Shown here: positions 1-11,083 of the stretch, one piece after another | Position numbering within the stretch: position 1 is the first letter of the stretch | Layout of the letters: each line of letters opens with the position of its first letter | Origin: Eukaryota sp. TZLM1-RC | Taxonomy: Eukaryota > Metamonada: BaSk clade | Assembly (NCBI GenBank): GCA_040285825.1 | Contig: JAUPSS010000004.1 | Location: 3,266,550 to 3,330,549, forward strand | DNA length: 64,000 nt | Reading direction: 5' to 3' | Program-made: the position numbers and the translations under genes | The notes under the pieces: model-generated | Databases searched by the model: none | Told to the model about the DNA's origin: nothing | The model's input: the letters and a program-made list of their open reading frames with translations, nothing else

Positions 1-162
1 GAGAATTCTTACAAAGTAAATGGAAAGTGTGGGAAAGTGTGGGAATAGTGAAAACCTCCCAAAACCAAGTTGAGGGTTAAAAACCTCCCAGAACAGGCAA
101 CCAGAAGTCGAAAATGGGTGACAAGTGTAAAATTTGATAGATGAGCTCTTTATTCTCACTAC

Positions 163-2120
163 ATGTCAGACACCCCCTCTGTATCACGTGTATTCACTCG
201 GTCTTGTGCACTCAACTCGCTGCTGACCCCTGCAGCGGTGCAACAAATTCGGACTGACCTTCCTGTGGTCACCGAGATTTGTCATGAAGCGTCTTTATTA
301 CTTCAATCTTTTCTTCTAAATTTTCCGTTGGCATCAAGAGGTTTAGTGGAACAGGATGTATGGTATCTGTTTATGACCGTCATCACCACTGGTTCTTTTC
401 CAAAGCCTTCCACATCTAAAGGCCAACGCCAATTACTCCATATCTTTTACAATGGATTTCTTCCTGAATGCCCACAAGACAGGTCTCTTGTTTCTGTGTG
501 GGAAAATTCTTTAGTGCCTTACAGAAATTCATTCCATCTTTTCCTCAATGATTGGCTGCAGTCCCAGAACTGTAATTTTATCAATAGAAAAGGGCTTTCT
601 TCTTATCTTGCCTGTCGTGCTCGTCAATTGGCCTCCAACGTTAAGACATGTTTACCCAAAATTTGTCAATCCTGGACAAAAAACTTTATTCGTGCTCATT
701 GTAGAGCCCTGAATAAAACAAATGTCTTTGCAAATAATATTCTTTCACTTTTGCCAGATGAACTACTAGCCCAACCCGAGGAAGTAGTAGTTGATTCTGT
801 TCTTGAATACCTCATCAATTTCAATTTGAATAATTCAAGAGAAAGATTTTTTTTATTGAATGCATGTAGGTTTATCTTGAATCTCTTTCAAAAATTTCCT
901 ACCACTGCCTCCCTACTGTCCTCACATGATAAAATCACTTTTTCATCAAAGGAAATTAGTGAGCTTTTTCTCTTTAATCTTAAAATTTCACAATACTTAC
1001 TCACTTTCTTTTCTCATATGCATTGCTGGAAGAAATTTAGAATAATACCTTTAGCTTCTCATAAAGGTTCTAAATTTATTGAGGTACCTTCACAAATTTT
1101 CCACTCTGTGAAAAAATTTCCAATTATTGAAGGATCATCTTCCAAAACAAAGTTTATCAAAAATACATGTCTGAAACGAGTATTCAAACAATGTCCTTAC
1201 CAAAAATTCAATATCAACAGAAAAAGTTTGAAAAATAGATTTAACAAAATTTTATTGAAAACTAATGGTAATGAACTGCTTTTTGACCTTTGAAGGTAAA
1301 AATAATGACTCAGAAAACACAGATGAGCTGGATGAACCACCGAAAAGAAAAAGAAGATCAAAAAGTGAAATGAAAAGTGACCCTAATGCCAACAAAACCA
1401 GAGAAACACAGTTGAAGGGTACTAAAAAAATGCCCCGTCGAAGACGTAGACATCCAGTCGAAATTTTACCTGAAAGGCCCCTTATCGGCGTTGATCTTGG
1501 CCAATCAAGATTATGTGGTTACTTCTTAAATGATAATCAATGTGGAGTTATCCCTTGTCCAACTGGCAGAAGATACATGACAAAAAAATTCACCCAGTAA
1601 ACACTCTCCCAACCAATATTCCGTTCAAAATTTCAACCAATATTTGAACCATTGGAATTTGGTCAGGAGGAAAGTGTATTTGGAAAGTAATCGCCAGAAA
1701 TGGAAAATAATTAAATTTGATAACCGCAGACGAAAAGAGAGACGGTTCAGAGAGAGTCTCAACAAATTTCAAAGTCTGGCTGGACATCCTGAAAAACTCT
1801 ATCTTGCTGTGGGTTCTGCTAATTTCCCTTCTCATTGCCGAAAAGTCAATCGATATGGATCAGCAAGGGCTTTCAGAAAATGGTTGTGTTATCAAAAGGA
1901 CGTGAAGCACTTGTCAACCAGTGAATTTAATACAAGCAAAATGTCAAGTTGTTGCATGGCCGAGAATATTCAAGCAGGCTCATGGCAGATGCGTATTTGT
2001 ACTGAGTGTCAAATAGTATATGACAGAGATATTTCCGCTGCAAAAAATATTCAAATCAAGAAGAAAGCGGAATTGTGGCCGGAAAGATACATTTGCCCAG
2101 ATGCTCTGCTGAGGAGATGA
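163..2120 (+). pseudogene. Fanzor (eukaryotic TnpB-like nuclease), broken copy A
   Basis: Three consecutive open segments in different frames (163-1293, 1265-1600, 1644-2120) together have the architecture of a Fanzor protein. The first, 376 aa, is helical and contains the stretch KKFRIIPLASHKGSKF, which resembles the wedge/REC region of Fanzors just ahead of RuvC. The second has a basic, nuclear-signal-like linker (KRKRR, PRRRRRH) and then RuvC-I (IGVDLG, near 1488-1503). The third has the RuvC-II glutamate (SEFNTSK), a zinc ribbon (SSCC then CTEC) and RuvC-III (DRDISAAKNI). Copy B at 45615 reads through the second break in one frame, so copy A carries a 1-nt indel near 1580 in an A-rich run. 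Fanzors are RNA-guided DNA nucleases related to IS200/IS605 and IS607 TnpB. This copy is probably inactive. I see no clear terminal repeats. Family assignment is by motif reading. Confidence 0.72.
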
Positions 2121-2440
2121 ATAGGGAACGTGAGCATACAGAAACAAAAACTTTTGAGACCGATCTACAAATACCTTAGTAGCATTTGGTAGATCCACTT
2201 AGATACATCAAGTCGCGAGGCTTTGTTCTGTGAAAGCAGTAGGTGTATTTAAGTGAGGTAGCCCATTGATGAAGATCATGATTGTCTTTGTCAAATGATG
2301 CTACATGTCTCTTACAGCCTGTGAGTAGACATTGAGAAAGTTGAAAACAGGAGTGAATTTCACAGGGGAATGCATGATAAGTGAAATTCACAGTAGGAAA
2401 TCCTTGACTTTCTTCAATTTTCAACTATACTTAACTCCCA
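2121..2440. other. Intergenic, 3' flank of Fanzor copy A and debranching-enzyme promoter
   Basis: The first ~40 bases after the Fanzor stop are still alignable to the flank of Fanzor copy B (46316-46352), so the mobile unit extends to about 2160. The remainder is AT-rich and presumably holds the promoter of the downstream gene. Antisense ORFs here have no recognisable features. Confidence 0.5.
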
Positions 2441-5400
2441 ATGAGACACAAGATCTCATTGCTCAATGCCACGGGCGACTATGTCATTAGGGTGAATGTC
2501 GGAGATACGATCCTCTTTGATCATCCCACAGAAGTAGATCTTCAGACTGAGTATCCAATTAAGGATCACAGAAGCTTTAAGAGAGGCTCCTTCAATAAGT
2601 TCCCATTTTCTCTTTCCTCATTTCATGGGTGGACCGCGACTCTGGAATGTCGCCTTCCTGGTTCCTTCTCTTGCAACTATTCCATTGGATCGAGCCACTA
2701 TTCCTTACGTATCATAATCCAACCTCAGCTCCATGTACCCCTTAACTGCATCATGATGGAAACCCTCATTGTAAAGCTGATTGGACCAGTTCACTCATGG
2801 ATGGATCACTTCTCTGCTGCTCGTAAAGCAGGCTTCAACTTCATTCATCTCACTCCTGTCCAAATCTTAGGCGGGTCAAACTCATCCTACTGCATTAAAG
2901 ATCACACGTCCTTCTCTCCACGCCTTTTCCCTCATATTCAAACTCAAAAAGACCAATACGATGCTCTTCGCTCTTTCATTTTGGATGCCAAACAGAAGCT
3001 TAACATGAGATTCACTATTGACATCATTTACAACCATGCTGCAGCTGATAGTCCATGGCTTGCTGATCATCCTGAATGTCTCTATAACCTCTCCAACTCA
3101 CCCCACTTGATTCCTGCATTTGCATTAGATGAAGTATTGATGAAGGCATCAGGAGGAGGACTTCCTGAGAATTCTGACAGGAGTTGGTTTGAGAATAGAG
3201 ATGTTGTTCCTCAAGCACGCCATTCTGATGGTACAAGTGAAGTACCTCCTGTATTGAAGGGTATCGTTATTGATAGTGAGGATCAATTGATTAGGGTTCT
3301 AAACCTAATCAAAAATGATTGCATTCCGAAAGCTAGGCTTTGGGAGTATTACGTCGCTAATAAGGATTCCACTCTACGCCAATTAAGCGAACGTCTACAG
3401 AACTCACTGAATGCGGCAATTAAACCAATGAAATCGACATTATCAGCTGAACAAGTTGCGAGGGAAATTGGTAAGCAAAATGGAGTGATGTCTGTCCAAA
3501 ATGGGGAGAGAAACCAGGTGTTCATATCTATTCCAGTGTTTGTAAAGTGTTTAAAAATTGACGAATCTGTTGGTATCTCTCCACTTTCACTCGACTCCAC
3601 CATGGAAATGGCTTCGAAAGTAATTGATCTACTTAATGTTGATAAGTATAAAGTATATGATTCTGATATTCGTGCTGCAATGTGTGCTGTTGAAGGAGCT
3701 CTTCGATACAAGCATTTGGAAGAACATGGTCCAAAGAGAAGAGATCCAATATCAGCAGCCTGTCCCGTCGTGGATCCTCTCTTCACCCGAGTGATTCACT
3801 CTTCCGGTGCTGTCATTCCTGTCGCTAATAATGGTTGGGTGATGGGACATAAAGCAGGACTTCAACCAGACTTTGTCTCACCACATTTTAAATGCTATAT
3901 GCGAAGAGAGGTTATCGTGTGGGGTGATAATGTCAAATTGAGATATGGTAGGAACAAATCAGATGCTCCTTTCCTATGGAAAATGATGGAACAATATACT
4001 AAAATGATGGCTTTTATATTTGATGGTTTTAGGATCGATAATTGTCACTCCACACCTCTCCATGTTGCTGAACATTTGTTAGATTATGGGAGAAAACTTA
4101 ATCCACACTTGTTTGTTGTTGCTGAACTCTTTACTGGTTCTCTTCATGCTGATTTGAGGTTTGTCAAGACTCTAGGCATCAACGCTCTCATTCGAGAAGC
4201 TTCACGTGCTGATGATCACACTTCTCTCTCCAGAACTCTATGGGAAAGTGCCACGTCAGACCCCGTTGGATCTATTACCCCTACGTCACCAAAGCACATG
4301 AGAATGGGTAATTTGCTATCACTTCTCTACGATTGCACCCATGATAACGAACCTCCCTCACTCACCAGAACTCCTCATGACACACTCTCTACAATGGCTC
4401 TTGTAGCAGGTGTCCCATGTCCTGTGGGTTCTGTCAAGGGCTATGATGAGCTGATTCCACATAGGATTTGCGTAGTCGAGGAAAAAAGATTGTACATTGC
4501 CGAACCCAAAGTTTCTCTCTCTCCTGTCAGATCGTTTCTATCGACTCTGAGACTCAAACTTGCAAGGGATGCCTTCACAGAGTTTCATATCTCTGCCCAT
4601 GACAGTGGTACGATCATTATCCATCGCCACTGCCTATTGACCTTTAGTTCAATCTACATTATTGCAAGAACCGCATTTAAATTTGGCCCGAGCAACAAAC
4701 ACTTTGAACTTCATGTACCAGGGGCTATCACTAAATGTAGATTTTATGCAACTATAGATGTTCCTCATGATGCTACTGTTAATTTTGAAAAAGATCCTAG
4801 TTTTATAAAAGGATTGGAATCGAATGTATTCTATCAAGTGGGAGGCCAATTACCCTCAACTGTCAAGGTAAAGTTGTTGAACTCTTCGACGCGGTCTGAG
4901 AGCTCTTTATTGAGTTTTCAAAACTTTGCTCCTGGTTCTGTGCTGGTGCTGGAAGGACTTCCCTCCAAGGTTATCAACATTCAACAAATTTCTGAAAAAA
5001 GTCCCATCAAGCTACTTGATCCACCAACGATCCCTTCTCGTATGCTATCAAGATTATCATTCGAAGATCTTCATCTTTTGTTATACGTCAGCCATCCTGA
5101 GTTTGGAAAGGACATGTACTGGATACCAGCATTTGGTTCACTCCCCTACGCAGGCATTGCGGGTTGGAAATCAGTTTTAACGACTGCCAAGCTTTCTGGA
5201 AAATCAGGCCATCCTGTTTTGGAGCATTTAAGAGCAGGAGCATGGGCTTTGGATTATTTTGTGTCTAGAATTCATGTTTCAGATCTTCACAAAATTGTTA
5301 AATCTCATGTTGATTTAATCAAACTCTTGCCGTGGTCACTGACCCCTTTCCTCTTCACCAAGCTGGTAGATTCCCTTTATAATATGCTAACGACTGAGGC

Positions 5401-6939
5401 ATTATCACGAATGAGTCCCTGGTTGAGTGTTAAAGAAGGTGATGAGCAATCATTACCAACAAGACTGGCATTGACTTCCCTGCAACTTGTGTCAAGTCAA
5501 GAACCTCTGATTAACGATCCTTCCATTCCGAACATCCCATCAATGGCTGCAGGACTACCTCATTTTGCCAGTGGTTACATGAGGAACTGGGGAAGAGATA
5601 CCTTTATTGCGCTTCCTGGTTTATTACTGATTACAGGACGCCACTCAGATGCTAGATCGTTTATCATTCAATATGCTAGAACCCTTCGACATGGGCTCAT
5701 TCCTAACCTGATGTCTGGGGGCATTGGTTCAAGGTACAACGCAAGAGACGCCACGTGGTTCTTTTTGAATGCAGTTAGAATGTATTGTGAAACTGTAGCC
5801 AATGGAAAAAACATCTTAAAGGAAAAAATTCCACTAATCTTTGCTAATGATGATGCAGATCCAATCGTGGATAGCTCAAAATCACAACGGATTCTGACCC
5901 TTTCTGGTGTCATTTATGAGATTCTATGCCGCCATGCCCAAGGTATCCACTTCAGAGAACGCAATGCTGGGAGACAAATTGATGATAGAATGCAAGATGA
6001 AGGCTTCAATATTGATATTTCTCTGGATACAGCCACTGGTTTTGTCTTTGGGGGTAATAAATTGAATGCTGGAACTTGGTGTGATAAAATGGGAAGCTCA
6101 GAAAGAGCAGGAAACAAGGGAATTCCGGCGACTCCACGTGATGGGGCTCCAATTGAGCTTACTGCTTTGCTGGCAGTGACGCTGCAGTTTGCTGTAGAAT
6201 TGTCCAATGAACATTATTTTTCAAATGGGGTTAAACTTGCTGATGGTCGTTTTCTATCATTTTCTGATTGGCTGACCCTCATTAAACGTAACTTTCACCG
6301 TCATTACTGGGTTCCCCTAAATGCATCTGAAGACTCTCAATTCCAAATAGATAGCAAACTTGTCAACAGAAGAGGAATTTACAAAGATGTAATCGGCTCA
6401 ACTCACCCTTGGAATAGCTATCAGTTGAGAGGAAACGCATCAGTAGCTATTGCTCTGTGTTCTTGGTTGTTTGACCATGATTCTGCTGTTGAGCATTTGA
6501 AAATGGCATCTGAAATTCTTTTAAAAGAGTCAATGCCAGGTTTAAAAACTTTAGATCCTTCTGATTTAACTTATAGGGCATGGTATAATCAATCAGACAA
6601 TGATGATTATTGGAGCTCTCAAGGATTTAGCTATCATTTAGGTATGTTGCTTTTATTTACTTATTAATCACAGGACCTGCTTGGTTGTGGATCTCTGGTC
6701 TCCATTGCTTGGCACTTTTGAAATTTGATAAAGATAATTCTAATGGTTTGAAGAAAATTGCTGAAGAATGCTTTGCTGCATTGGTTTCTCATATGGATAG
6801 TAATTTGTTTTTGGGTGCGACGGAATTGCTTCAAGCTGATGGAAGTTATTGCTCTGGAAGCTGCCCAACACAAGCATGGTCGTCTGCCACGTTTTTGGAA
6901 GCATTGAATTATCAGCGTGAAAATTTCAGAAATATATAG
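2441..6939 (+). CDS. AGL: Glycogen debranching enzyme (4-alpha-glucanotransferase / amylo-alpha-1,6-glucosidase)
   Basis: Spliced CDS 2441-6641 joined to 6674-6939, 1488 aa, close to the usual ~1530 aa of eukaryotic debranching enzymes. It removes glycogen branch points in the cytosol in two steps. The N-terminal GH13-type transferase half shows FDGFRIDNCHSTP near residue 530 (Asp nucleophile), VVAELFTGS near 558 (Glu acid/base) and DCTHDNEPP near 635. The C-terminal GH133 glucosidase half shows GYMRNWGRDTF near 1050 and NARDATWFFLNAV near 1105. Splicing at 6642 restores the conserved FSYHLG-PAWLW junction and the family's C-terminal CPTQAWS motif; without it the protein would end early. The ATG at 2441 gives an N-terminus matching the family's beta-sandwich region. 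It is convergent with the Ctf4 gene. Confidence 0.95.
6642..6673 (+). other. 32-nt spliceosomal intron in debranching enzyme
   Basis: Begins GTATGT and ends TAATCACAG. Removing it joins two frames and restores the family-conserved G-P-x-W-L-W junction. The TTAAT just upstream of the acceptor is a plausible branch-point region. Confidence 0.92.
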
Positions 6940-7081
6940 ATTTTAGTGTTTTTTAGATAAAAATCAATGAATTTATTCAATTATTGTGAAATATAATTAA
7001 AAACAGAGTTTAAATTCACTGGGCTAAAGGAATATAAAGAAAAAAGAATCGAAAAGTACAAGGAAATCAAAATCAATTAAA

Positions 7082-9811
7082 TTACAACGGTTTTGGGGCC
7101 ACTTTTGGCAAATTTTTGCGAAGTTTATCAAAATTTGACTTAATTCCGGATGGTTTCCTTCCCAGTGGTGAAGTGGGTAAAGGAGATTCCACATTAACTT
7201 TCTTTTGAGCAAACATCTCAGAGTCTGATGATTTACGTTTTCTTTCAGACAATGGAGTGTCAGGAAAGGCAAATTTTTGGGGTGAGTTCACCAAATTTTG
7301 GTCAGGACTTTTCAAATTTTCATCAACTTCCTTCAAATCTTGAAAACTATGATCTTCATTTTCTTCTTTTAATCTATTTTTCTGAATATCAACTTTCTTA
7401 ACATCCTTTTTGGAAAATTTATCTAATAATTCTGGAATTAAATGCGAACAGTCATGTTTTATCAGCAAATCTTTGGTGAAATTAAATCCCTTTTCTGATG
7501 TTATATATTTAAATAGTCCAGTAATTAAAGAGATTGCTCGATCTCCAGGTTCCATATTAGTCAATTCTGTGGCGATAATCTTAATTATTTCCTTATCTCT
7601 TTTTGCAATTGATTTACCAACTCTTTTTTTAATAATTTCAGTAGTGTGCAAAGTGATATTATAAGGTGATAATAAACAAGAACTAAATAAATCATTGTGT
7701 TGTGATAAAGATGAGTAAATAGTAGATTTAAAAGGCAAACTCAACAAACCACCCTTTGCGCTCTTTGGACAACATGTTCCTTCAGAAAGAGGCAGCAGAT
7801 TGATAAATGATTCAGAGGTGCCCACTATAAAATACTTTGACACAAGTTTAAGTAATTGCTCAGTAGATATAGTTTCGGAAGCATCAAATCCCAATTCTGC
7901 TAAACAAGATTTAAAACTAAAGTTAATTACCCATCGCCCAGAAAATTGTTCAAATATTTTCAAAAATCCTAGCGAGTCCATTATTGATGGCCTGTTTAGA
8001 GTAAACCCTACCCAGCGAATAGAAATTCCTGGTGATAAATAGTAAAATGATTGAGTAATAAGGGTTAGATTGGGATCATAAAGGGAGATGATGTACTTAC
8101 CGCCAAAACGGGAAACTGATTCCAAGCCAACTATCATAATCACGTCATCAGAGCTGGAAACAGTTAAAAATGACCCAGAAATAGATGTAGAATTGACAGG
8201 AAGTCCAGCCAAGTCAAACATCATCAATTCTTCACGCAAAACAACCAAAATACCATTATTAACCACACAAACCGCTAAAACTGCTTCTTCCTGAGGAAAT
8301 TCAATATTCCATTGTTTTAATTCTAAAACATGACTTGGAAACGGAGAAAAATGCACAATATTTGGCGAATTTGGCACGAAATTTTCATCCTTGATCCTTT
8401 TATGAAAGTTACTATAGACGGCAACGACTCCAACAGGAGATAAATCAACTAAATCAGCTTCAAAAGAGTTAATTTTTCTGGTTTGAGACGATTTGTAATG
8501 TTCAGTAGAGATTACAACTGAGTTTGTTTTATAGTCCTTAATCAAGCGAGACAAGCCGTGATTAGAACAATGCATGACTTCTACTAAACAACCATCTTGC
8601 GTGTTGAAGCTTGCATTTGGACGTTCTCCCAGATGGGCAGACCATTGGGAGGCCTGGGGAATGAAAATTTGGTCAATATTTCGATGAGCTCTATTCACCA
8701 AAATTTGATTCACATATTCCAAATGAAGAGGAGGATAAAGAGACGAAGAAGCGGGAAAAGAACCAATATCATCCATTGCTGCATCAATTCTGTCAGCTTG
8801 TTCCATTAAATCAGTTTGAATAATAGGAGATTCTTCATGTTGTTCTGTGGTTGTTTCAGTGATCTCTTCATCCTCAAATTTTGGAAAAGAGCTCAGCATG
8901 TGGAACGAATATTGATCGGTCATAATCACTAAATTTTGACCTACAAACCAACACGCTTTACAACAGTAATTTGGACTAAGCTCTTCAGACATTTTTCCAT
9001 CATGATTGAAGAACCAAAGTGACCTTCTCCCAAACGCCACAACGACAACCTCATCGTGATCATGACAGTCAACAACTCCAATCACACCGGGGGTTAAAAA
9101 CTCCTTCATCTTTCTTGATCGTACATCCACTGCAAGCACAGCATCATCAGCACAAACATAAAACTTTGATGGTGAAGAACAACAGATACTGATGGATGGT
9201 TCATCAGAAAGCAGGGTGGGGGGAGAGGTGAGGGTTTGGCACGAAGGAAAATGTACTAATTGTTTCCTGTTGGTCACTAAAAGAGCCTCCGAATCATCTT
9301 CTACGGCATGTTGTAGTAGTGTGCCGTGTTCAAAGAGTGAATCTTGATGAGGACTACGTTCTTTGACGTTGTGGTTGGTGAGGTCTTCGTCATAGCTTAC
9401 AAAGGTGACCTCTCTTTCATCAGATGCTAGCATTACAGCTAAGCCATTCTGGGAGAAGGAAAGAACTTTAATGGGGCTTTGGAGACGTATGAAATCATGG
9501 AGAGTGTTAAACTGCCAGATATCACTAGTACAGGTGACTGTGAAGTAATGTGCACGTGTATCAGATGAGAATCCTACAATATAGAGAGAATCTGTTAATT
9601 TTCTTGCATCTAGGTTTGTTGGAGAGTGTATGTTTTCGAAAGTGGTAGACGTGAGCTGTTTGAAGTGCTGGTGGTCATCAGCATCGCGTCTGAGACCACC
9701 AGATGGAGAAAACTCCCATAAAGTGAAGTCACAAGTATCATCTAAAGAAACAAAATGATCCGTAGTAGGAACCACAACAAGCTGTCGCAGCTGTGAATTA
9801 TTAATGTACAT
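7082..9811 (-). CDS. WDHD1: Ctf4/WDHD1 (AND-1) replisome adaptor
   Basis: 909 aa from the first ATG; an upstream non-ATG extension is open but unnecessary. Ctf4/AND-1 is a trimeric replisome hub that couples the CMG helicase to DNA polymerase alpha. The N-terminal ~300 residues are beta-rich with WD40-like spacing. The middle contains the SepB/Ctf4 signature region, including SIRWVGFTLNRPSIMDSLG and GRWVINF, typical of the second beta-propeller. After it comes a helical segment containing KRDKEIIKIIATEL. The last ~100 residues are charged and disordered with several SP/TP sites (SPLPTSPLGRKP) and no obvious HMG box, which the animal protein has. Convergent with the debranching enzyme gene, 142 bp apart. 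Identification rests on the SepB-region pattern and overall architecture. Confidence 0.75.
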   Translation of the reverse strand: MYINNSQLRQLVVVPTTDHFVSLDDTCDFTLWEFSPSGGLRRDADDHQHFKQLTSTTFENIHSPTNLDARKLTDSLYIVGFSSDTRAHYFTVTCTSDIWQFNTLHDFIRLQSPIKVLSFSQNGLAVMLASDEREVTFVSYDEDLTNHNVKERSPHQDSLFEHGTLLQHAVEDDSEALLVTNRKQLVHFPSCQTLTSPPTLLSDEPSISICCSSPSKFYVCADDAVLAVDVRSRKMKEFLTPGVIGVVDCHDHDEVVVVAFGRRSLWFFNHDGKMSEELSPNYCCKACWFVGQNLVIMTDQYSFHMLSSFPKFEDEEITETTTEQHEESPIIQTDLMEQADRIDAAMDDIGSFPASSSLYPPLHLEYVNQILVNRAHRNIDQIFIPQASQWSAHLGERPNASFNTQDGCLVEVMHCSNHGLSRLIKDYKTNSVVISTEHYKSSQTRKINSFEADLVDLSPVGVVAVYSNFHKRIKDENFVPNSPNIVHFSPFPSHVLELKQWNIEFPQEEAVLAVCVVNNGILVVLREELMMFDLAGLPVNSTSISGSFLTVSSSDDVIMIVGLESVSRFGGKYIISLYDPNLTLITQSFYYLSPGISIRWVGFTLNRPSIMDSLGFLKIFEQFSGRWVINFSFKSCLAELGFDASETISTEQLLKLVSKYFIVGTSESFINLLPLSEGTCCPKSAKGGLLSLPFKSTIYSSLSQHNDLFSSCLLSPYNITLHTTEIIKKRVGKSIAKRDKEIIKIIATELTNMEPGDRAISLITGLFKYITSEKGFNFTKDLLIKHDCSHLIPELLDKFSKKDVKKVDIQKNRLKEENEDHSFQDLKEVDENLKSPDQNLVNSPQKFAFPDTPLSERKRKSSDSEMFAQKKVNVESPLPTSPLGRKPSGIKSNFDKLRKNLPKVAPKPL

Positions 9812-10487
9812 TGGGATAAAAAATAAACCTTCCAATTTGGTGAAACTAAATTCTAAAGATTCTCAACAGTTCTCCCTTCCTCACTCCCTCTCTGTTTCGA
9901 AAAAACAGTCTGAAGGAATTTTCGATTATCTGTTATAATATCAGTCATTCAAACAAGTTTAGTTGCCGATTTTCTGCTGAGACTAAAACAGAATGCTACA
10001 TTGCTGGTTCTACCTTTTTGTATCACACATTGAGGTTTAAAAACTCTACTCTTATTGAGAAAGCGATAGTTATTAGCAATTACAGAAATTTTAAAATAAT
10101 TGAAAATTCGCAAAATCAATAATTGCAATGAACAATTCAAATATTTCTTGTCAGTGGTTCAGTAATTTAGAGTGACCACTCAATAATTATAATATAATAG
10201 CAATGAAAATAAATAAATATTAATTTCATTTTAGTATTATTTATGTTTGAAAAAACAATAGTGAAGACCTTTTCATATATTTTATACCATGACTATAAAT
10301 TACTTTTATTTACATAGCTTTCCTTATAGGAAAGTGGATCACGTCATCATAGATTTCAATTGTATTAGTTGTTATTATTTCTTGATTTCTAATATTTCTG
10401 TTCATAAACATCTGTTTTTATTAGTTTATGATGAACCGTGTACAAATAGCAACAATAAATATACTTTATACTATTTTCGAGATTTTT
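9812..10487. other. AT-rich intergenic region
   Basis: Upstream of the Ctf4 gene. No ORF with recognisable features; short ORFs on both strands look random. The last bases (10476-10487) are the left target-site duplication of the LINE insertion that follows. Confidence 0.6.
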
Positions 10488-10912
10488 TTTAAAAAAACTG
10501 GAATATTTATTGAGATAAAAATAACCATCTAGAATTCAATATCCTCCAAACAAGCGTCACTATTACTGAACCTACTCGCAGCATTACGTTCATATTCTAC
10601 ACCAATAGCTACAAGTGCCCTTGAAATCATTGTAGGAATAGACTTGAAAATGCAAAAAACAATTCTATTTAAACAGAAAGTGGAGTTCATTGTTTTACCA
10701 GACCTATTCAGTAACACTTTTTTGAAATTTTCCAAAAAGTGCAACCCTGAAGGTCCAATATTGCCAAAAAGAGAAATTGCAAACGGCACAAACTGATATT
10801 TCACATGTTCCACTCTACCTAACTGTGCCAAAGGTTCTTCATATTTTTTTATCTTCTTTTTTCGGCGTTAGATAACGGCGAATCAGCGGAATACACTAAA
10901 CGAGCAGCAGAA
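10488..10912 (-). mobile_element. 5'-truncated LINE family A insertion (copy A1)
   Basis: Flanked by a perfect 12-bp direct repeat, TTCGAGATTTTT, at 10476-10487 and 10913-10924. The sense strand is minus: the 3' A-run is seen as a T-run beside the left repeat, followed by the family A 3' UTR and a C-terminal ORF fragment ending EDIEF. The protein fragment (VKYQFVPFAISLFGNIGPSGLHF) matches the C-terminus of the longer copy at 57799-59692. It is a dead-on-arrival insertion typical of target-primed reverse transcription. Confidence 0.85.
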
Positions 10913-11083
10913 TTCGAGATTTTTAGTCAATGTTCTTATCTTTCTTGGTAATTTCTTCCTTTCTTATGAAGAAGTGGTCTGTGAATATAATTTCTAATTT
11001 AGGCATTTTACTGGTAAGACGCAAAAAAGGATAACTTATGGTTTTATGAATCAATCAAATAGTGATCAAAATTTCAAACAAAT

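Noticed and set aside
1597-1666. A 70-nt GT-AG intron explaining the second frame break in Fanzor copy A
   Set aside because: Copy B reads through the equivalent sequence in one coding frame, and other introns here are 28-36 nt. A 1-nt indel explains it better.
1-2160. Bacterial IS605/IS607 insertion or contamination
   Set aside because: The surrounding genes are eukaryotic and spliced, and the protein has the long N-terminal region and basic linker of eukaryotic Fanzors. No TnpA transposase was seen.
4926-5180. Additional ORFs inside the debranching enzyme and inside other large genes
   Set aside because: They are frame shadows of confirmed coding sequence with no independent support.
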